A DNA stretch of 64,000 bases. It comes from Lelliottia amnigena (lineage in GTDB: Bacteria; Pseudomonadota; Gammaproteobacteria; Enterobacterales; Enterobacteriaceae). Where the stretch lies: positions 1,178,001 to 1,242,000 of the forward strand of contig LR134135.1 of the NCBI GenBank assembly GCA_900635465.1. Direction: 5' to 3'. Position numbers and translations under genes: made by a program. Of the stretch, positions 1-10,635 are shown piece after piece (within the stretch, counting starts at the first letter, position 1; each line of letters starts with the position of its first letter). The notes beneath the pieces are model-generated. The model was not told the DNA's origin. It was given only the letters and a program-made list of their open reading frames with translations, and did not search any database.

Positions 1-5
1 GATCC

Positions 6-959
6 TCAAAATGCCTGGCGGACAATGTTGATAACATTTTCCAGCACCGGATCGCGAAGGCTGAGTTTGTTGTAATGCAGTGAGATCTCGATGGATTCCG
101 CATTCAGGGGAGCGAAAGGTATTTGCTCAAGCGGCCAACAGTGACGCAGCAGATTGTACAGTCGCGCAGGCATAATTGTGATCAAATCACTGCTGCCAAT
201 CAGCGCGGCAATCGTGAACATATTGTAACTGCTAAAGTTAACCTGGCGATCGGGGAAGAGATCGTTAATACGCTGGCGAAGATGATTTAGATTGTGTCCC
301 TCATTCATGAATAAAGCGTATTCATAGTCGCGCAAATTTTCCATTGTTGCGGTCTGGCTCAGAGCAGGATGATTTTTGCGGCACACCAGCAGTAGTCCAT
401 CGGCATAAAGGACGCTGTGCGCCAGGGCGCGCGAGCCGAAAGAGTTACTGTCGATGATCAGGTCTGTCTGGAACTGAGCAAGCTGAGTCTCGGTGTCATT
501 AACCTGGATATTCCGCAGCAATAACTGCGGCGCTTCACGTTTCACTGCCTGATAAATCGTGGGTAAGACCAGCGCGCCTACCGAAGGGGAGGTGCCAATG
601 GTAATGGTCCGTTGCTTGTCATAACTTCCGGTCAGATCCAGCGCACCGAGAATCGACTCTAGCCCCTGGCTAATGTACTCATGCAGGTGAGTGGCATACG
701 CAGTAGGTGTGACTCCCTGGCCCTTACGAATAAAAAGGGGATCAGGAAAAATGGCTCGCAATTTTTGAATGGACTGACTAATTGCCGACGGGGTGAGATT
801 AAGAATTTTCGCAGCATTAACGATACCCTTATGGACATATACTGCCTCAAAGATCGTTAATAAATTGAGGTCAATATTGCGTAAAGTCCGAAAAACTTGC
901 GGCTTGTCTTGTCCACCAGGATCAATCAGTCGTTTAGCTGGTAAATTATTATAATCCAC
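6..959 (-). CDS. citR: LysR-family transcriptional regulator CitR (YbeF)
   Basis: A 317-residue LysR-type regulator. An N-terminal winged helix-turn-helix lies at about residues 28-90 (motif NLTPSAISQSIQKLR), followed by a periplasmic-binding-like effector domain. The N-terminal half matches E. coli YbeF/CitR almost residue for residue, while the effector domain is more diverged. The start is GTG at 957-959, with GGAG seven bases upstream. It precedes where lipA would lie (outside the window) and follows lipB, the K-12 order. In E. coli this protein has been linked to citrate-utilisation genes; the effector cannot be read from sequence. Two inverted repeats upstream (973-991 and 1102-1133) are candidate operators. 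Confidence 0.88.
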   Translation of the reverse strand: MDYNNLPAKRLIDPGGQDKPQVFRTLRNIDLNLLTIFEAVYVHKGIVNAAKILNLTPSAISQSIQKLRAIFPDPLFIRKGQGVTPTAYATHLHEYISQGLESILGALDLTGSYDKQRTITIGTSPSVGALVLPTIYQAVKREAPQLLLRNIQVNDTETQLAQFQTDLIIDSNSFGSRALAHSVLYADGLLLVCRKNHPALSQTATMENLRDYEYALFMNEGHNLNHLRQRINDLFPDRQVNFSSYNMFTIAALIGSSDLITIMPARLYNLLRHCWPLEQIPFAPLNAESIEISLHYNKLSLRDPVLENVINIVRQAF

Positions 960-972
960 GCTGTCACTCCGT

Positions 973-991
973 ATTCATTCACAATATGAAT
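973..991. promoter_or_regulatory. Inverted repeat with LysR-type T-N11-A geometry upstream of citR
   Basis: ATTCAT and ATGAAT arms are separated by seven bases, 14 bases upstream of the citR GTG start. The spacing fits the T-N11-A pattern of LysR operators, and LysR regulators often control themselves. Assignment to CitR is inference from position only. Confidence 0.35.
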
Positions 992-1101
992 GATAGTTGA
1001 ATTTATATATTATGCTTACAGTGATTTTTTGAAGTGTTTTGTGGATTTCACTTTTCTATCAAAATCAATCAGTTGAGAAATTCCTGATCAAATGATGACC
1101 A

Positions 1102-1133
1102 TTTATTCAGTAAATATTCATTTACTGAATAAA
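1102..1133. repeat. Near-perfect AT-rich palindrome, 14-bp arms and 4-base loop
   Basis: The arms TTTATTCAGTAAAT and ATTTACTGAATAAA flank ATTC. On the + strand seven A residues overlap or follow the right arm; on neither strand does a T-run follow the stem, so it is not a standard intrinsic terminator in either direction. It lies between citR and lipB and could be an operator, or a transcript-stabilising hairpin after lipB. Confidence 0.8.
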
Positions 1134-1259
1134 AAAAGATGAAATTAGTTCCACTCGCTCAAGCGCTTCGAAAATATAGAATCTGCGGATTATTGTAAAG
1201 CTGAAAAGCGGTAAATACGCGATGGCCTGCGAAATAAAGAGGCCATCATGTATAATATA

Positions 1260-1901
1260 TTAAGCTGTAATATATTCGTGCGGGGGATTGTTTAGCAGTG
1301 CTAAAAGCTTAGTCACCAGGACTGGGCCAATAATACCCGGTGTGACGTTTTCTACCCACTGGTGCATTTGGGTCATTTCCATTCCGGCGTAACCGCAGGG
1401 ATTGATGCGCAGGAAGGGGGAAAGATCCATGTTGATATTGAGCGCAAGCCCATGAAACGAACACCCTTTTCGGATGCGCAAACCCAGCGAGCAGATCTTC
1501 ATCTCACCGACATACACCCCAGGCGCATCGGCACGTGGATGAGCGTCAATATCATACTCTGCCAATGTATCGACCACGGTTTGTTCCAGCAATGTGACCA
1601 ATTCGCGGACACCCAGCTTTCGTCGCTTCAGATTCAGGAGAACGTACATCACCTGCTGACCAGGCCCGTGATAGGTCACTTGCCCGCCGCGGTCACTTTG
1701 GATAACAGGAATGTCACCTGGAACCAATACGTGCTCTGCTTTTCCAGCCTGGCCTTGCGTGAAAACGGGGGGATGCTCGACCAGCCAGATTTCGTCTGGC
1801 GTGAGGTCATCGCGAGAATCGGTGAAATCATGCATGGCCTGAGAGACTGGCTCATAGGGTTGCAGCCCAAGGTGGCGGACAAGAATTTTATCCTGATACA
1901 A
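1260..1901 (-). CDS. lipB: Octanoyl-[acyl-carrier-protein]:protein N-octanoyltransferase LipB
   Basis: Transfers octanoate from acyl carrier protein to lipoyl domains, the first step of endogenous lipoate synthesis; LipA then inserts sulfur. Family motifs are present: [12 protein letters not shown], the KICSLGLR segment with the catalytic lysine, and INPCGYAG with the acyl-carrying cysteine. I chose the TTG start at 1899-1901 because it gives 213 residues beginning at the YQDKILVR sequence that opens E. coli LipB, which also uses TTG. The open frame extends further upstream, but that part is unlike the family. It lies downstream of ybeD with a 94-base gap. Confidence 0.95.
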   Translation of the reverse strand: MYQDKILVRHLGLQPYEPVSQAMHDFTDSRDDLTPDEIWLVEHPPVFTQGQAGKAEHVLVPGDIPVIQSDRGGQVTYHGPGQQVMYVLLNLKRRKLGVRELVTLLEQTVVDTLAEYDIDAHPRADAPGVYVGEMKICSLGLRIRKGCSFHGLALNINMDLSPFLRINPCGYAGMEMTQMHQWVENVTPGIIGPVLVTKLLALLNNPPHEYITA

Positions 1902-1995
1902 AACAGCAACTCCGGGGATGTGGCAACAAAAGGGTGTGGGGAGTATATCACAGAGGGCAAAGTGGGTTACCCGGCAAAGCGGGTAACCACGGGGA

Positions 1996-2259
1996 TTACA
2001 GCACCATACGAACGATATCGATATTACCCAACTCTTCGTACAGGGTCTCAACTTGCTCAATATGCGTAGCAGTGATGGTGATTGAGACGGAATGGTAGTT
2101 GCCTTTGCTGCTCGGTTTTACCGTCGGAGAGTAGTCACCTGGCGCATGGCGCTGTACCACTTCAACCACCTGGTCAACCAGCTCCGGCAATGCCTGACCC
2201 ATTACTTTGTAAGTAAATGAGGTTGGGAATTCAAGCAGTTCGTTAAGTTTGGTTTTCAT
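1996..2259 (-). CDS. ybeD: DUF493 family protein YbeD
   Basis: An 87-residue small cytoplasmic protein, the same length as E. coli YbeD, matching it through [19 protein letters not shown]. The family has an ACT-like alpha/beta fold without a catalytic signature. Its conserved position between dacA and lipB has led to suggestions of a role in lipoate metabolism or regulation, but the function is not established. It sits downstream of the dacA terminator at 2288-2313, so it probably has its own promoter in the short gap. Confidence 0.92.
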   Translation of the reverse strand: MKTKLNELLEFPTSFTYKVMGQALPELVDQVVEVVQRHAPGDYSPTVKPSSKGNYHSVSITITATHIEQVETLYEELGNIDIVRMVL

Positions 2260-2287
2260 GTCAGCTCCGGCAGTACATCAAAAATAA

Positions 2288-2313
2288 TAACTCCCACGAC
2301 GGGTGGGAGTTAT
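2288..2313 (-). terminator. Intrinsic terminator after dacA
   Basis: On the minus strand AACTCCCAC and GTGGGAGTT form a stem with a short loop, followed by ATTATTTTT. It lies about 50 bases past the dacA stop. Confidence 0.8.
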
Positions 2314-2364
2314 CTGGATACCTAGTATATGGGGATGGAAATCACACTTTCAAGTGTTCAATTA

Positions 2365-3576
2365 TTAACCAAACCAGTGGTGGAACATCAATTTAATGTA
2401 ATCAATGATTTTGCCGAAGAAATTGCCTTCAGGAATTTCGTCAAGCACAACCAGAGGGCGCTGATCGATGGTTTTTCCATCCAGCTGGAAGTTGATAGTG
2501 CCAACAACCTGGTTTTTCTTCAGTGGCGCATGCAGTTCACTGGTGTTGAGCACGTAGCTGGCTTTCAGGTCTTTCATACGGCCACGAGGGATCGTCAGGT
2601 ACAGATCTTTATCAACACCCAGTGACGCACGGTCGTTGTCGCCAAACCACACGGGCTCTGAAGCAAACTCTTTACCGGCTTTCAGTGGGTTTACGGTTTC
2701 GAAGAAACGGAAGCCCCAGGTCAGCAGTTTTTTGCTTTCGGTTTCGCGCCCTTTAAAGGTTCGACCACCCATCACGGCGGAGATCAAACGCATCTGACCT
2801 TCGGTGGCAGACGCAACCAGGTTATAGCCGGCTTTGTCCGTATGGCCCGTTTTGATGCCATCAACCTTCAGGCTGTTATCCCACAGTAAGCCGTTGCGGT
2901 TGGTCTGACGGATGCCGTTAAAGGTAAATTCTTTTTCTTTATAGATGGTGTATTCGTTGGGAACGTCACGAATAAGTGCCTGACCAATCAGCGCCATGTC
3001 ACGCGCAGAACTGTACTGACCTTCAGCGTCCAGTCCATGAACGGTCTGGAAGTGGCTGTTTTTCAGACCCAGCGCGGAAACGTAGCTGTTCATCAAGCCA
3101 ACGAACGCATCCTGGCTGCCTGCCGCAAAATCGGCCATCGCAACACAGGCATCGTTACCCGATTGCAGGTTGATACCACGGATCAGCTGCGATACGGGAA
3201 CCTGCATGCCTGGTTTCAGGAACATCAGGGAAGAGCCTTTGAACACCGGGTTACCGGTAGCCCATGCATCGTTGCCCACGGTGACCAGATCAGTCTCTTT
3301 GAACTTGCCCGCTTTCATGGCCTGACCGATGACATAGCTGGTCATCATCTTGGTGAGGCTAGCCGGGTCACGGCGCGAATCCGCGTTCATTTCCGCCAGC
3401 ACTTTGCCAGAGTTGTAGTCGATCAGGATGTAAGATTCCGCGTCGATTTGCGGAACGCCAGGGATCATGGTCTTGATATTCAGGTCATCAGCGTGAGCAA
3501 CTGACAGCGTTGCTGCGCAAAGGGCCGTGGTCAGCGCCATGCGCTGCAAAAAACGAGCGGAGAAAGTGGTCTTCAT
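2365..3576 (-). CDS. dacA: D-alanyl-D-alanine carboxypeptidase DacA (PBP5)
   Basis: Removes the terminal D-Ala from peptidoglycan pentapeptides at the periplasmic face of the inner membrane. It has 403 residues, the E. coli length. The signal peptide ends near residue 29 (VAHA|DD). The penicillin-binding motifs are all present: SLTK with nucleophile Ser73, SGN near 139-141, and KTG near 242. The C-terminal amphipathic helix ([18 protein letters not shown]) is the membrane anchor. Located upstream of ybeD and downstream of rlpA, as in E. coli. Confidence 0.97.
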   Translation of the reverse strand: MKTTFSARFLQRMALTTALCAATLSVAHADDLNIKTMIPGVPQIDAESYILIDYNSGKVLAEMNADSRRDPASLTKMMTSYVIGQAMKAGKFKETDLVTVGNDAWATGNPVFKGSSLMFLKPGMQVPVSQLIRGINLQSGNDACVAMADFAAGSQDAFVGLMNSYVSALGLKNSHFQTVHGLDAEGQYSSARDMALIGQALIRDVPNEYTIYKEKEFTFNGIRQTNRNGLLWDNSLKVDGIKTGHTDKAGYNLVASATEGQMRLISAVMGGRTFKGRETESKKLLTWGFRFFETVNPLKAGKEFASEPVWFGDNDRASLGVDKDLYLTIPRGRMKDLKASYVLNTSELHAPLKKNQVVGTINFQLDGKTIDQRPLVVLDEIPEGNFFGKIIDYIKLMFHHWFG

Positions 3577-3715
3577 GGTCAGAACAACGACATCCGTGAT
3601 GGAATTAAAAAAAGTGCCTTACTATAGCAAAAGCTATACAGGCAGGCATCCGACTTTCAGCACGAGTTTGTGAACGTTGGTTACACAAGCTGACAATTCG
3701 GATACCGCCGATTAA

Positions 3716-4831
3716 TTAGTTTGCAACAGCGATAAACGACTGTAATTGCGCTTCGCTTTGCAGGCGTTGCTGTAACGCGCTGGCCTGTGACTTGCTGGCG
3801 AATGGGCCCATCTGGATACGCCAGACGGCGCCGTTCTGCACGACACGACCCGGAACGTCGAACTGTTGCGTCAGACGTTGTTGATACTGCTGCGCACGTG
3901 CCTGATCGCTCACCGCGCCGACCTGAACCACAAATCCACCTGCAGTAGATGCTGCGGCTGGGGCAGGGGTTGCCGTATTCTGTGCAGCGACCGGCGCCAC
4001 GACGGGAGCTGGCTGCGCGGCAGGTGTCGCAACGACCGGTGCAGGCGTAGGTTCGCTGCCTTCCAGAACACCCGTCGCGAGCGTGGTCGGTGCACCCAGG
4101 AAACCGCTGCTGCTTACAGGGGCGCCAGTCGTATCGTCACTTTTCAGCGTATCGTTGCTGATCGCGCGTACGTCACCCTGAGGCTGCATTGGCTCGGGAG
4201 CAGAAGAAGCGCCGCCCATACCCCCGCTTAAATCCGGGCGTGAGGGCAGGGCATAAGTCTGTTTCGCGACGGTGGTACACACCGTGCCAGGGCCGGAGAG
4301 CGTCCCGTCCTGCGCGACAATAATAGGATCGATACGGACTTTGGTATTGTTCGAGGTATTAAGACGGTCAGCCGCCGCGCGCGACAGCGAAATCACGCGG
4401 TCAGTGCCGTACGGTCCGCGGTCATTAATACGCACCACAATCATACGACCGTTGGCAAGGTTCGTGACGCGCACGTAGCTTGGGATAGGTAAGGTCGCAT
4501 GCGCCGCGGTGATTTGCATGGGATCAAACGCTTCACCCGATGCGGTCTGGTTACTGCCTGGCTCTGCGTCATAAATCGCCGCAAAACCGGCCTGGCTGAA
4601 ACGGGACGGATCCTGAACGATTTTATACCGCTTGCCGTCGCGCTCGTAATCCTGATTGGCGGTCGCATTCAGCGGCTCGTATACCGGATCGGCACCGCTG
4701 ATTTCAACCACCGGAGCGTTACAAACCGCAGGCTGCGGCGGCGCTATGGTCGCCTGCTGTTGACCATCATCACTTGAACAGGCAGCAAGTAAACTTGCCG
4801 CGATGCAGACACCCAGCCACTGCTTGCGCAT
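3716..4831 (-). CDS. rlpA: Septal ring lytic transglycosylase / rare lipoprotein A RlpA
   Basis: A 371-residue outer-membrane lipoprotein. A lipobox ending in Ala-Ala-Cys at Cys18 follows a short signal peptide. Next come a double-psi beta-barrel domain (about 80-170, with GEAFDPMQITAAHATLP and RINDRGPY), a long Ala/Pro/Val-rich linker (about 200-290), and a C-terminal SPOR domain (about 295-371) that binds denuded glycan strands at the septum. In Pseudomonas RlpA is a lytic transglycosylase on naked glycan; in E. coli the enzymatic role is less certain. The stop lies 138 bases upstream of dacA; rodA is 16 bases upstream. Confidence 0.95.
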   Translation of the reverse strand: MRKQWLGVCIAASLLAACSSDDGQQQATIAPPQPAVCNAPVVEISGADPVYEPLNATANQDYERDGKRYKIVQDPSRFSQAGFAAIYDAEPGSNQTASGEAFDPMQITAAHATLPIPSYVRVTNLANGRMIVVRINDRGPYGTDRVISLSRAAADRLNTSNNTKVRIDPIIVAQDGTLSGPGTVCTTVAKQTYALPSRPDLSGGMGGASSAPEPMQPQGDVRAISNDTLKSDDTTGAPVSSSGFLGAPTTLATGVLEGSEPTPAPVVATPAAQPAPVVAPVAAQNTATPAPAAASTAGGFVVQVGAVSDQARAQQYQQRLTQQFDVPGRVVQNGAVWRIQMGPFASKSQASALQQRLQSEAQLQSFIAVAN

Positions 4832-4847
4832 TGCAATCCCCTTATTT

Positions 4848-5960
4848 TTATACGCTCTTGGACAACATTTTTCTGTGGGTATGGATAGACATGACTATCC
4901 CGAACCCAGCCATCAAGACGATCAGTGCCGAGCCTCCGTAGCTCACCAGCGGGAGCGGCACGCCAACGACGGGCAGAATTCCACTCACCATACCAATATT
5001 TACGAAGACATAAACGAACAGAATCAACATCAACCCGCCGGCCATGACGCGCCCAAATGTGGTTTGCGCATGTGCGGCAATCCACAGGCCACGCATAATC
5101 AGCAGGAGGTATAATCCCAGCAAAATCAAAATGCCTACCAGACCCAGCTCTTCTGCCAGAACGGCGAAGATAAAGTCCGTGTGACGCTCCGGCAAGAATT
5201 CAAGCTGCGACTGCGTACCGTGTAGCCAGCCTTTGCCCCGCAATCCACCTGAACCAATGGCAATCTTAGACTGAATAATATGATAGCCCGCGCCGAGCGG
5301 ATCGGTTTCCGGATCGAGCAACATCATGACACGCTGTCGCTGATAATCGTGCATCAGGAAGAACCACAGTATCGGTATAAAGGCGGCGATCAACACCACC
5401 GCGATGCCGATCAATCGCCAGCTCAACCCGGATAAGAACAGGACAAACAGACCAGATAATGCGACGAGAATCGACGTCCCGAGGTCTGGCTGCGCGGCTA
5501 CCAGGAGCGTTGGCAGGAAAATCAGCACCAGCGCGATAGCGGTATTTTTTAGCGATGGCGGGCAGACGTCACGGTTGATAAAGCGGGCCACCATCAGCGG
5601 TACGGCGATTTTGGCAATTTCAGAGGGCTGGAAACGCACAATCCCCAAATCCAGCCAGCGCTGTGCCCCTTTTGATATCGCCCCGAACGCATCGACGGCG
5701 ATCAGCAAAATGATACAGACAAAGTATAGATAGGGGGCCCAGCCTTCGTAAACGCGCGGCGGAATTTGTGCCATCACCACCATGATCACCAGACCCATCG
5801 CGATCTGGCCGATTTTGCGTTCCATCATGCCGATATCCTGACCGCTGGCACTCCAGATAACCAGGGCGCTGTACGTCAGCAATGCCAGTAGGATCAGTAA
5901 CATCGCCGGGTCGATGTGGATTTTGTCCCACAGCGATTTTCTGTTCGGATTATCCGTCAT
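4848..5960 (-). CDS. mrdB: Peptidoglycan glycosyltransferase RodA (MrdB)
   Basis: The SEDS-family polymerase of the elongasome, working with PBP2 to extend glycan strands during rod growth. It has 370 residues with about ten transmembrane helices. Conserved segments include QPDLGTS with the essential aspartate, the long periplasmic loop after it, and the C-terminal [12 protein letters not shown] signature. The start lies two bases after the mrdA stop, indicating a tight mrdA-mrdB operon. Confidence 0.97.
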   Translation of the reverse strand: MTDNPNRKSLWDKIHIDPAMLLILLALLTYSALVIWSASGQDIGMMERKIGQIAMGLVIMVVMAQIPPRVYEGWAPYLYFVCIILLIAVDAFGAISKGAQRWLDLGIVRFQPSEIAKIAVPLMVARFINRDVCPPSLKNTAIALVLIFLPTLLVAAQPDLGTSILVALSGLFVLFLSGLSWRLIGIAVVLIAAFIPILWFFLMHDYQRQRVMMLLDPETDPLGAGYHIIQSKIAIGSGGLRGKGWLHGTQSQLEFLPERHTDFIFAVLAEELGLVGILILLGLYLLLIMRGLWIAAHAQTTFGRVMAGGLMLILFVYVFVNIGMVSGILPVVGVPLPLVSYGGSALIVLMAGFGIVMSIHTHRKMLSKSV

Positions 5961-5962
5961 GA

Positions 5963-7864
5963 TTATTGGTCCTCCGCAGCAGTGGCGGCTGGGGTTTCAG
6001 CAGGTAGCTCGGTGTTGTTATCGCCCAGCATAATGTGGTCGAGGATTTGGCGCATGATTGTCCCGACAGCCGGGCCAGCACCACCGTTCTCGAGAATCAT
6101 CGCTACCGCAACCTGCGGATTATCATAAGGTGCAAATGCCGTCATGAGCTTATGGTCACGCAGGCGTTCAGCAATTTTATGCGCGTTATACGTTTCGTTC
6201 GCCTTCAGGCCAAAGACCTGCGCGGTACCCGATTTCGCCGCCACTTTATACGGTGCGCCTGCAAAGTATTTATGTGCGGTGCCGTTCGGACGATTCGCTA
6301 CGCCATACATGCCGTCTTTGGCAATTTCCCAGAAGCCGGAATGAATATCGCCCACCGGGGCTTCATGCGGTTGCGACCACGGCACTTGCTTCCCGTCTTC
6401 GATGGTGCTCATCAGCAGGTGCGGCACTTTTACCACGCCATCGTTAATGAGGATCATCATTGCTTTACTCATCTGAATCGGCGTAGCGGTCCAGTAACCC
6501 TGGCCGATGCCAACCGGAATGGTGTCGCCTTGATACCACGGTTTTTTAAAGCGTTTGAGCTTCCACTCACGCGTCGGCATGTTCCCTGAGCGCTCTTCCG
6601 ACAGGTCAATACCGGTGTAATGACCGTAACCAAATTTGCTCATCCACGCAGAGAGGCGATCAATACCCAAATCATAAGCTACCTGGTAGAAGAAGGTATC
6701 CGCCGACTCTTCCAGAGATTTGGTGATATTGAGGTGACCGTGGCCCCATTTTTTCCAGTCGCGATAACGTTTTTCGGAGCCAGGCAGCTGCCACCAGCCA
6801 GGGTCAAACAGGCTGGTATTGCGGTTGATCACGCCTGCACTCAACGCCGAGACGGCGACGTAAGGCTTAACGGTGGACGCTGGCGGGTAGACGCCTTGTG
6901 TTGCACGGTTAATCAGTGGGGTATTTGGATCGTTCAGCAAGCCGGAGTATTCTTTGCTTGAGATGCCATCAACAAACAGATTGGGATCGTAGCTTGGCAT
7001 AGAAACCAGAGCCAGAATCCCCCCGCTGCGCGGGTCGGTCACGACCACGGCGGCTCGACTGCCGGCCAGTAGCGTTTCAATATATTGCTGAAGCTTGAGA
7101 TCGAGCGTCAGGTAGACGTCATGGCCTGCTTGCGGAGGCACTTCTTTGAGCTGACGGATAACGCGACCGCGGTTATTGACTTCAACCTCTTCATAGCCCG
7201 TCTGGCCGTGCAACACGTCTTCATAATAGCGTTCGATACCGAGCTTGCCGATATCGTGGGTTGCAGCGTAGTTTGCCAGCTTGCCGTCTTTATCGAGGCG
7301 CTCAACGTCTTTATCGTTAATCTTAGAAACGTAGCCAATGACGTGCGTCAGCGCCGAGCCGTAAGGATAATAGCGGCGCTTATAACCTTTAACCTCAACT
7401 CCCGGGAAGCGATACTGGTTCACCGCAAAGCGGGCAACCTGAACTTCCGTCAAATTGGTTTTGACCGGAATAGAGGTAAAACGGTGGGAACGTGCACGCT
7501 CTTTCTTGAAGGCCGCGATATCGTCATCGGTAAGATCGACTACGCCTTTCAGCGCATCCAGCGCGTCCTGCACATTATCCACTTTCTCCGGCATCATCTC
7601 GATTTGGTAGATGGTACGGTTTAACGCCAGCGGCGTGCCGTTGCGGTCGTAGATAATGCCGCGGCTAGGCGCGATAGGCACCAGCTTGATACGGTTTTCG
7701 TTGGAACGCGTTTGATAGTCGGTAAAGCGGACGATTTGCAGATTATAGAGGTTGGCGATCAGCACGCCAGTCAGCAGCAAAATCCCGATAAAGGCGACCA
7801 AAGCCCGGCGCACAAACAGCGCGGACTCAGCCGAATAGTCGCGAAAAGAATTCTGTAGTTTCAT
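5963..7864 (-). CDS. mrdA: Peptidoglycan DD-transpeptidase MrdA (PBP2)
   Basis: The elongasome class B penicillin-binding protein that cross-links peptidoglycan together with RodA. It has 633 residues with one N-terminal membrane anchor (about 22-42), a PBP dimer/pedestal domain and a transpeptidase domain. The active-site serine is in PASTVKPY near residue 330, with SADTFFYQ near 384 and AAKSGTAQV (the KSGT motif) near 545. The gene precedes mrdB and follows rlmH, the typical order. Confidence 0.97.
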   Translation of the reverse strand: MKLQNSFRDYSAESALFVRRALVAFIGILLLTGVLIANLYNLQIVRFTDYQTRSNENRIKLVPIAPSRGIIYDRNGTPLALNRTIYQIEMMPEKVDNVQDALDALKGVVDLTDDDIAAFKKERARSHRFTSIPVKTNLTEVQVARFAVNQYRFPGVEVKGYKRRYYPYGSALTHVIGYVSKINDKDVERLDKDGKLANYAATHDIGKLGIERYYEDVLHGQTGYEEVEVNNRGRVIRQLKEVPPQAGHDVYLTLDLKLQQYIETLLAGSRAAVVVTDPRSGGILALVSMPSYDPNLFVDGISSKEYSGLLNDPNTPLINRATQGVYPPASTVKPYVAVSALSAGVINRNTSLFDPGWWQLPGSEKRYRDWKKWGHGHLNITKSLEESADTFFYQVAYDLGIDRLSAWMSKFGYGHYTGIDLSEERSGNMPTREWKLKRFKKPWYQGDTIPVGIGQGYWTATPIQMSKAMMILINDGVVKVPHLLMSTIEDGKQVPWSQPHEAPVGDIHSGFWEIAKDGMYGVANRPNGTAHKYFAGAPYKVAAKSGTAQVFGLKANETYNAHKIAERLRDHKLMTAFAPYDNPQVAVAMILENGGAGPAVGTIMRQILDHIMLGDNNTELPAETPAATAAEDQ

Positions 7865-7892
7865 CCGCTGCTTAATTTGCCCTGGTCAATCA

Positions 7893-8360
7893 TTACTCAC
7901 GGTGATAAGGGTGGTTGGTAGTAATGCTCCACGCGCGGTAAAGGCTTTCCGCTACCAACACCCGGACAAGCGGATGGGGTAACGTAAGCGCGGAGAGGGA
8001 CCAACTTTGTTCTGCGGCCGCTTTACAGGCGGAGGATAATCCTTCTGGCCCGCCAATCAGCAGACTGACGTCGCGGCCATCCAGCTTCCAGCGCTCCAGC
8101 TCTTGCGCCAGTTGCGGCGTATCCCAGGGTTTGCCCGGGATATCAAGGGTCACGATGCGGTTCTTGCCAGCGGCAGCCAGCATCAACTCACCCTCTTTAT
8201 CGAGAATACGCTTGATATCTGCGTTTTTGCCGCGTTTTCCTGCTGGTATCTCTACCAGTTCGAACGGCATGTCTTTAGGAAAACGACGCAGATATTCAGT
8301 AAAACCCGTCTGTACCCAATCTGGCATTTTTGTGCCGACGGCTACCAGTTGCAACTTCAC
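7893..8360 (-). CDS. rlmH: 23S rRNA (pseudouridine1915-N3)-methyltransferase RlmH
   Basis: Methylates pseudouridine 1915 in helix 69 of 23S rRNA on assembled 70S ribosomes. It has 155 residues, the invariant family length, with the SPOUT knot: the SAM-binding segment [10 protein letters not shown] at about 102-111 and the C-terminal [18 protein letters not shown] helix ending NHPYHRE. It forms a unit with rsfS upstream (three-base gap), so two ribosome factors are co-transcribed ahead of the cell-wall genes. Confidence 0.96.
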   Translation of the reverse strand: MKLQLVAVGTKMPDWVQTGFTEYLRRFPKDMPFELVEIPAGKRGKNADIKRILDKEGELMLAAAGKNRIVTLDIPGKPWDTPQLAQELERWKLDGRDVSLLIGGPEGLSSACKAAAEQSWSLSALTLPHPLVRVLVAESLYRAWSITTNHPYHRE

Positions 8361-8363
8361 GCA

Positions 8364-8681
8364 TCAACCCCAGAGCTTTTCCAGTTCATACAGACGACGG
8401 CTTTCGTCCTGCATGACATGGACAATCACATCGCCGAGGTCAACGACAACCCAGTCAGCAATGGCTTCGCCTTCCACACCCAGCGGCATAAGCCCTGCAG
8501 CGCGAGATTCCTGAACAACGTGGTCAGCAATAGAGGCAACGTGGCGAGTGGAAGTACCGGTGCAAATAATCATGCAGTCGGTGATACTGGAACGACCGTG
8601 AACGTCGATAGCGATGATGTCCTGACCTTTCAGGTCATCAATTTTGTCTATAACAAAATCCTGGAGTTCTTTACCCTGCAA
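8364..8681 (-). CDS. rsfS: Ribosome silencing factor RsfS (YbeB)
   Basis: Binds ribosomal protein uL14 and blocks subunit joining in stationary phase. I chose the TTG start at 8679-8681: AGGGGG lies five bases upstream and translation begins [14 protein letters not shown], matching the E. coli start, to give 105 residues. Frames from further upstream add 27 unrelated residues. Conserved segments are [13 protein letters not shown] and [15 protein letters not shown]. In E. coli cobC lies between this gene and nadD; here that gap is only about 260 bases. Confidence 0.95.
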   Translation of the reverse strand: MQGKELQDFVIDKIDDLKGQDIIAIDVHGRSSITDCMIICTGTSTRHVASIADHVVQESRAAGLMPLGVEGEAIADWVVVDLGDVIVHVMQDESRRLYELEKLWG

Positions 8682-8939
8682 GTTTTCCCCCTGGGTGAAT
8701 GAAGTTGAGCAATGAGTGAGTAGCCTGGCAGTATACCTGAACTGACGGCTGTGTCGGGACAAATGTCACCAGACGGAATTTTTAAGGTGGGTATCATCCC
8801 ATCCTCTGCCTGACAATGCATCGCCATTATTGTAAAACAATTTCTGTAAAGCTATGACTGGCAGAAGTCAGGCTGCGGAGGATATCAGCCTGGAAGGGGC
8901 TGTCAATGGCACGGCGTCGAATTAGCCGATTTTTCGCGC

Positions 8940-9602
8940 TTAGTCTGATGCATCTGTGCTTTTCTGATACAAACCTTGCTGGCGGATGTAGTCAAGCACG
9001 GAGGTGGGCAGCAGTTCATCGCAGGGTTGTGCGTTTTGCAACCGTTCACGTATCAACGTAGCAGAGATATCAAACCATGGCGTTTCGGCCAGATAAATTT
9101 TACCGGCAGGCAAAGTATGCAAATCTTCCACATTGTGCGTCAGATGCGCTTCAAGCCATGCCTGATACTGCTCGTCTTTCATCGTGAGGGGATAGCCTGG
9201 ACGGCGGCAAACGATGAGATGGCTGTTTTGCAGAATCGTTTCATACTGATGCCAGGTCGGGAAGTTCAGCAATGAATCCTGACCGATGATGAATCCTAAT
9301 GGCCGGGTGGGGCCTTGTTCCGCGCGCCACTCCATCAGAGTTTGCGAAGTGTAAGACGGCATATCCCGGCGCAGTTCCCGCTCGTCTAACTGAAAAAGGG
9401 GCTTATCTGCGATGGCCAGTTCCAGCATGTGTTTACGCTGTTCGCTTGTCGCTTCCGGCTGAGGACGGTGCGGCGGAACATTATTGGGCATGATAATAAC
9501 GCGCTGCAGGCCAATCAGATTCGCCAGTATTTCAACCGGTTTCAAATGACCATAATGGACAGGATCGAATGTACCGCCAAAAAGTGCCTGTAAAGAGTTC
9601 AT
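8940..9602 (-). CDS. nadD: Nicotinate-nucleotide adenylyltransferase NadD
   Basis: Converts nicotinate mononucleotide and ATP to deamido-NAD, the shared late step of NAD synthesis. It has 220 residues from the ATG at 9600-9602 ([19 protein letters not shown]), which agrees with the E. coli start; upstream codons in the same frame lie inside holA. Nucleotidyltransferase motifs are [13 protein letters not shown] at 9-21 and [10 protein letters not shown] near 180. The start is one base from the holA stop, so the two are translationally linked. Confidence 0.96.
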   Translation of the reverse strand: MNSLQALFGGTFDPVHYGHLKPVEILANLIGLQRVIIMPNNVPPHRPQPEATSEQRKHMLELAIADKPLFQLDERELRRDMPSYTSQTLMEWRAEQGPTRPLGFIIGQDSLLNFPTWHQYETILQNSHLIVCRRPGYPLTMKDEQYQAWLEAHLTHNVEDLHTLPAGKIYLAETPWFDISATLIRERLQNAQPCDELLPTSVLDYIRQQGLYQKSTDASD

Positions 9603-9603
9603 C

Positions 9604-10635
9604 TCAACCATCAATAAACACGTCTGCCAGCGCCTTATGACACAGCAGCAGCGAGAGGCTTTCCAGTTCGGCCCAAACCGACTGACCATAATCCTGCTTC
9701 AGCGTTAGCTCCGCACGGGTTAGAAGCTGTACTGCCTGACGGAGCTGCTCGTGGCTCAACCGGTTGACCGCTTCGGTGGTCATCGCCCGACGGTTTTGCC
9801 AGACACGGTGCTTATCAAAAAGCGCGCGTAATGGGGTGTTGGCCGACTGGCGTTTTAAGGTGTTAAGCAGTAACAACTCACGCTGGAGAGTGCGCAGCAA
9901 AATAACCGGTTCGCTTCCTTCCAGGCGCAGCTGCTGCAAAATGTGCAATGCGCGTTTACTTTTCGCCGCCAGCAGAGCATCGACCCAATGGAACGGGGTA
10001 AAGTGCGCGGCGTCGTTAACCGCTTGTTCAACACGGGGCAAGGTCAGTTTGCCATCTGGCCACAGCAACGACAGCCGATCCAGCGCTTGCGCGAGTGCCA
10101 GCAAGTTTCCCTCATAGCAATAACACAGCAGCTGATTAGCGGCGTCATCCAGCTGGAGATTCAGTTGTTTCGCCCGGACTGCAACCCATTTTGGCAGTTG
10201 CGCCTGTTCAGGCGTCTGGCATGTGACCTGAACGGAATGGGTTGCCAACTGGGTAAACCAGGCGGCATTTTCCTGTGCTTTGGTGAGCTTATTACCACGA
10301 ACAATCAGGAGTAAATCAGCGTGCAGCAGACTCACCAGCGTTGCGAGCTGCTCGTTAATGGCCGCATTAGGACCATTTTCCGGTAGCTGAATCAGGAGCG
10401 TCTGGCGGGATGCAAAAAGGCTCATCGCCTGGCAAAGCGAAAAGATCGTCTGCCAGTCGGTGCTGTTATCAAGCTGGAAAGTATGGTGTTCGTCAAAGCC
10501 CTGTGAAGCAGCAGCCTGACGCACAGCATCCTGACTTTCCTGGAGCAAAAGCGGATCGTTTCCGAGTAACAGATACGCCGCGCGCAGCCCTTCGTTGAGC
10601 TGCGCGCGGAGTTGTTCAGGATACAACCGTAGCAT
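9604..10635 (-). CDS. holA: DNA polymerase III subunit delta HolA
   Basis: The delta subunit of the clamp loader, which opens the beta sliding clamp. It has 343 residues, the E. coli length. The N-terminal AAA+-like fold lacks a functional Walker A, as is normal for delta; [21 protein letters not shown] around residues 68-88 holds the beta-clamp-binding region (MSLF). The C-terminal collar domain ends near [10 protein letters not shown]. The start overlaps the lptE stop by one base (TAATG), part of the leuS-lptE-holA-nadD operon. Confidence 0.96.
   Translation of the reverse strand: MLRLYPEQLRAQLNEGLRAAYLLLGNDPLLLQESQDAVRQAAASQGFDEHHTFQLDNSTDWQTIFSLCQAMSLFASRQTLLIQLPENGPNAAINEQLATLVSLLHADLLLIVRGNKLTKAQENAAWFTQLATHSVQVTCQTPEQAQLPKWVAVRAKQLNLQLDDAANQLLCYCYEGNLLALAQALDRLSLLWPDGKLTLPRVEQAVNDAAHFTPFHWVDALLAAKSKRALHILQQLRLEGSEPVILLRTLQRELLLLNTLKRQSANTPLRALFDKHRVWQNRRAMTTEAVNRLSHEQLRQAVQLLTRAELTLKQDYGQSVWAELESLSLLLCHKALADVFIDG

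Larger units (their letters stand above)
960..1259. other. citR-lipB intergenic region
   Basis: About 300 AT-rich bases without a credible gene. It contains the two inverted repeats described separately and presumably the citR promoter. No terminator with a U-tract follows lipB. Confidence 0.6.

Noticed and set aside
1362..2069. 235-codon + strand ORF opposite lipB and ybeD
   Set aside because: It is antisense to two conserved genes and its translation resembles no family I know; a shadow frame.
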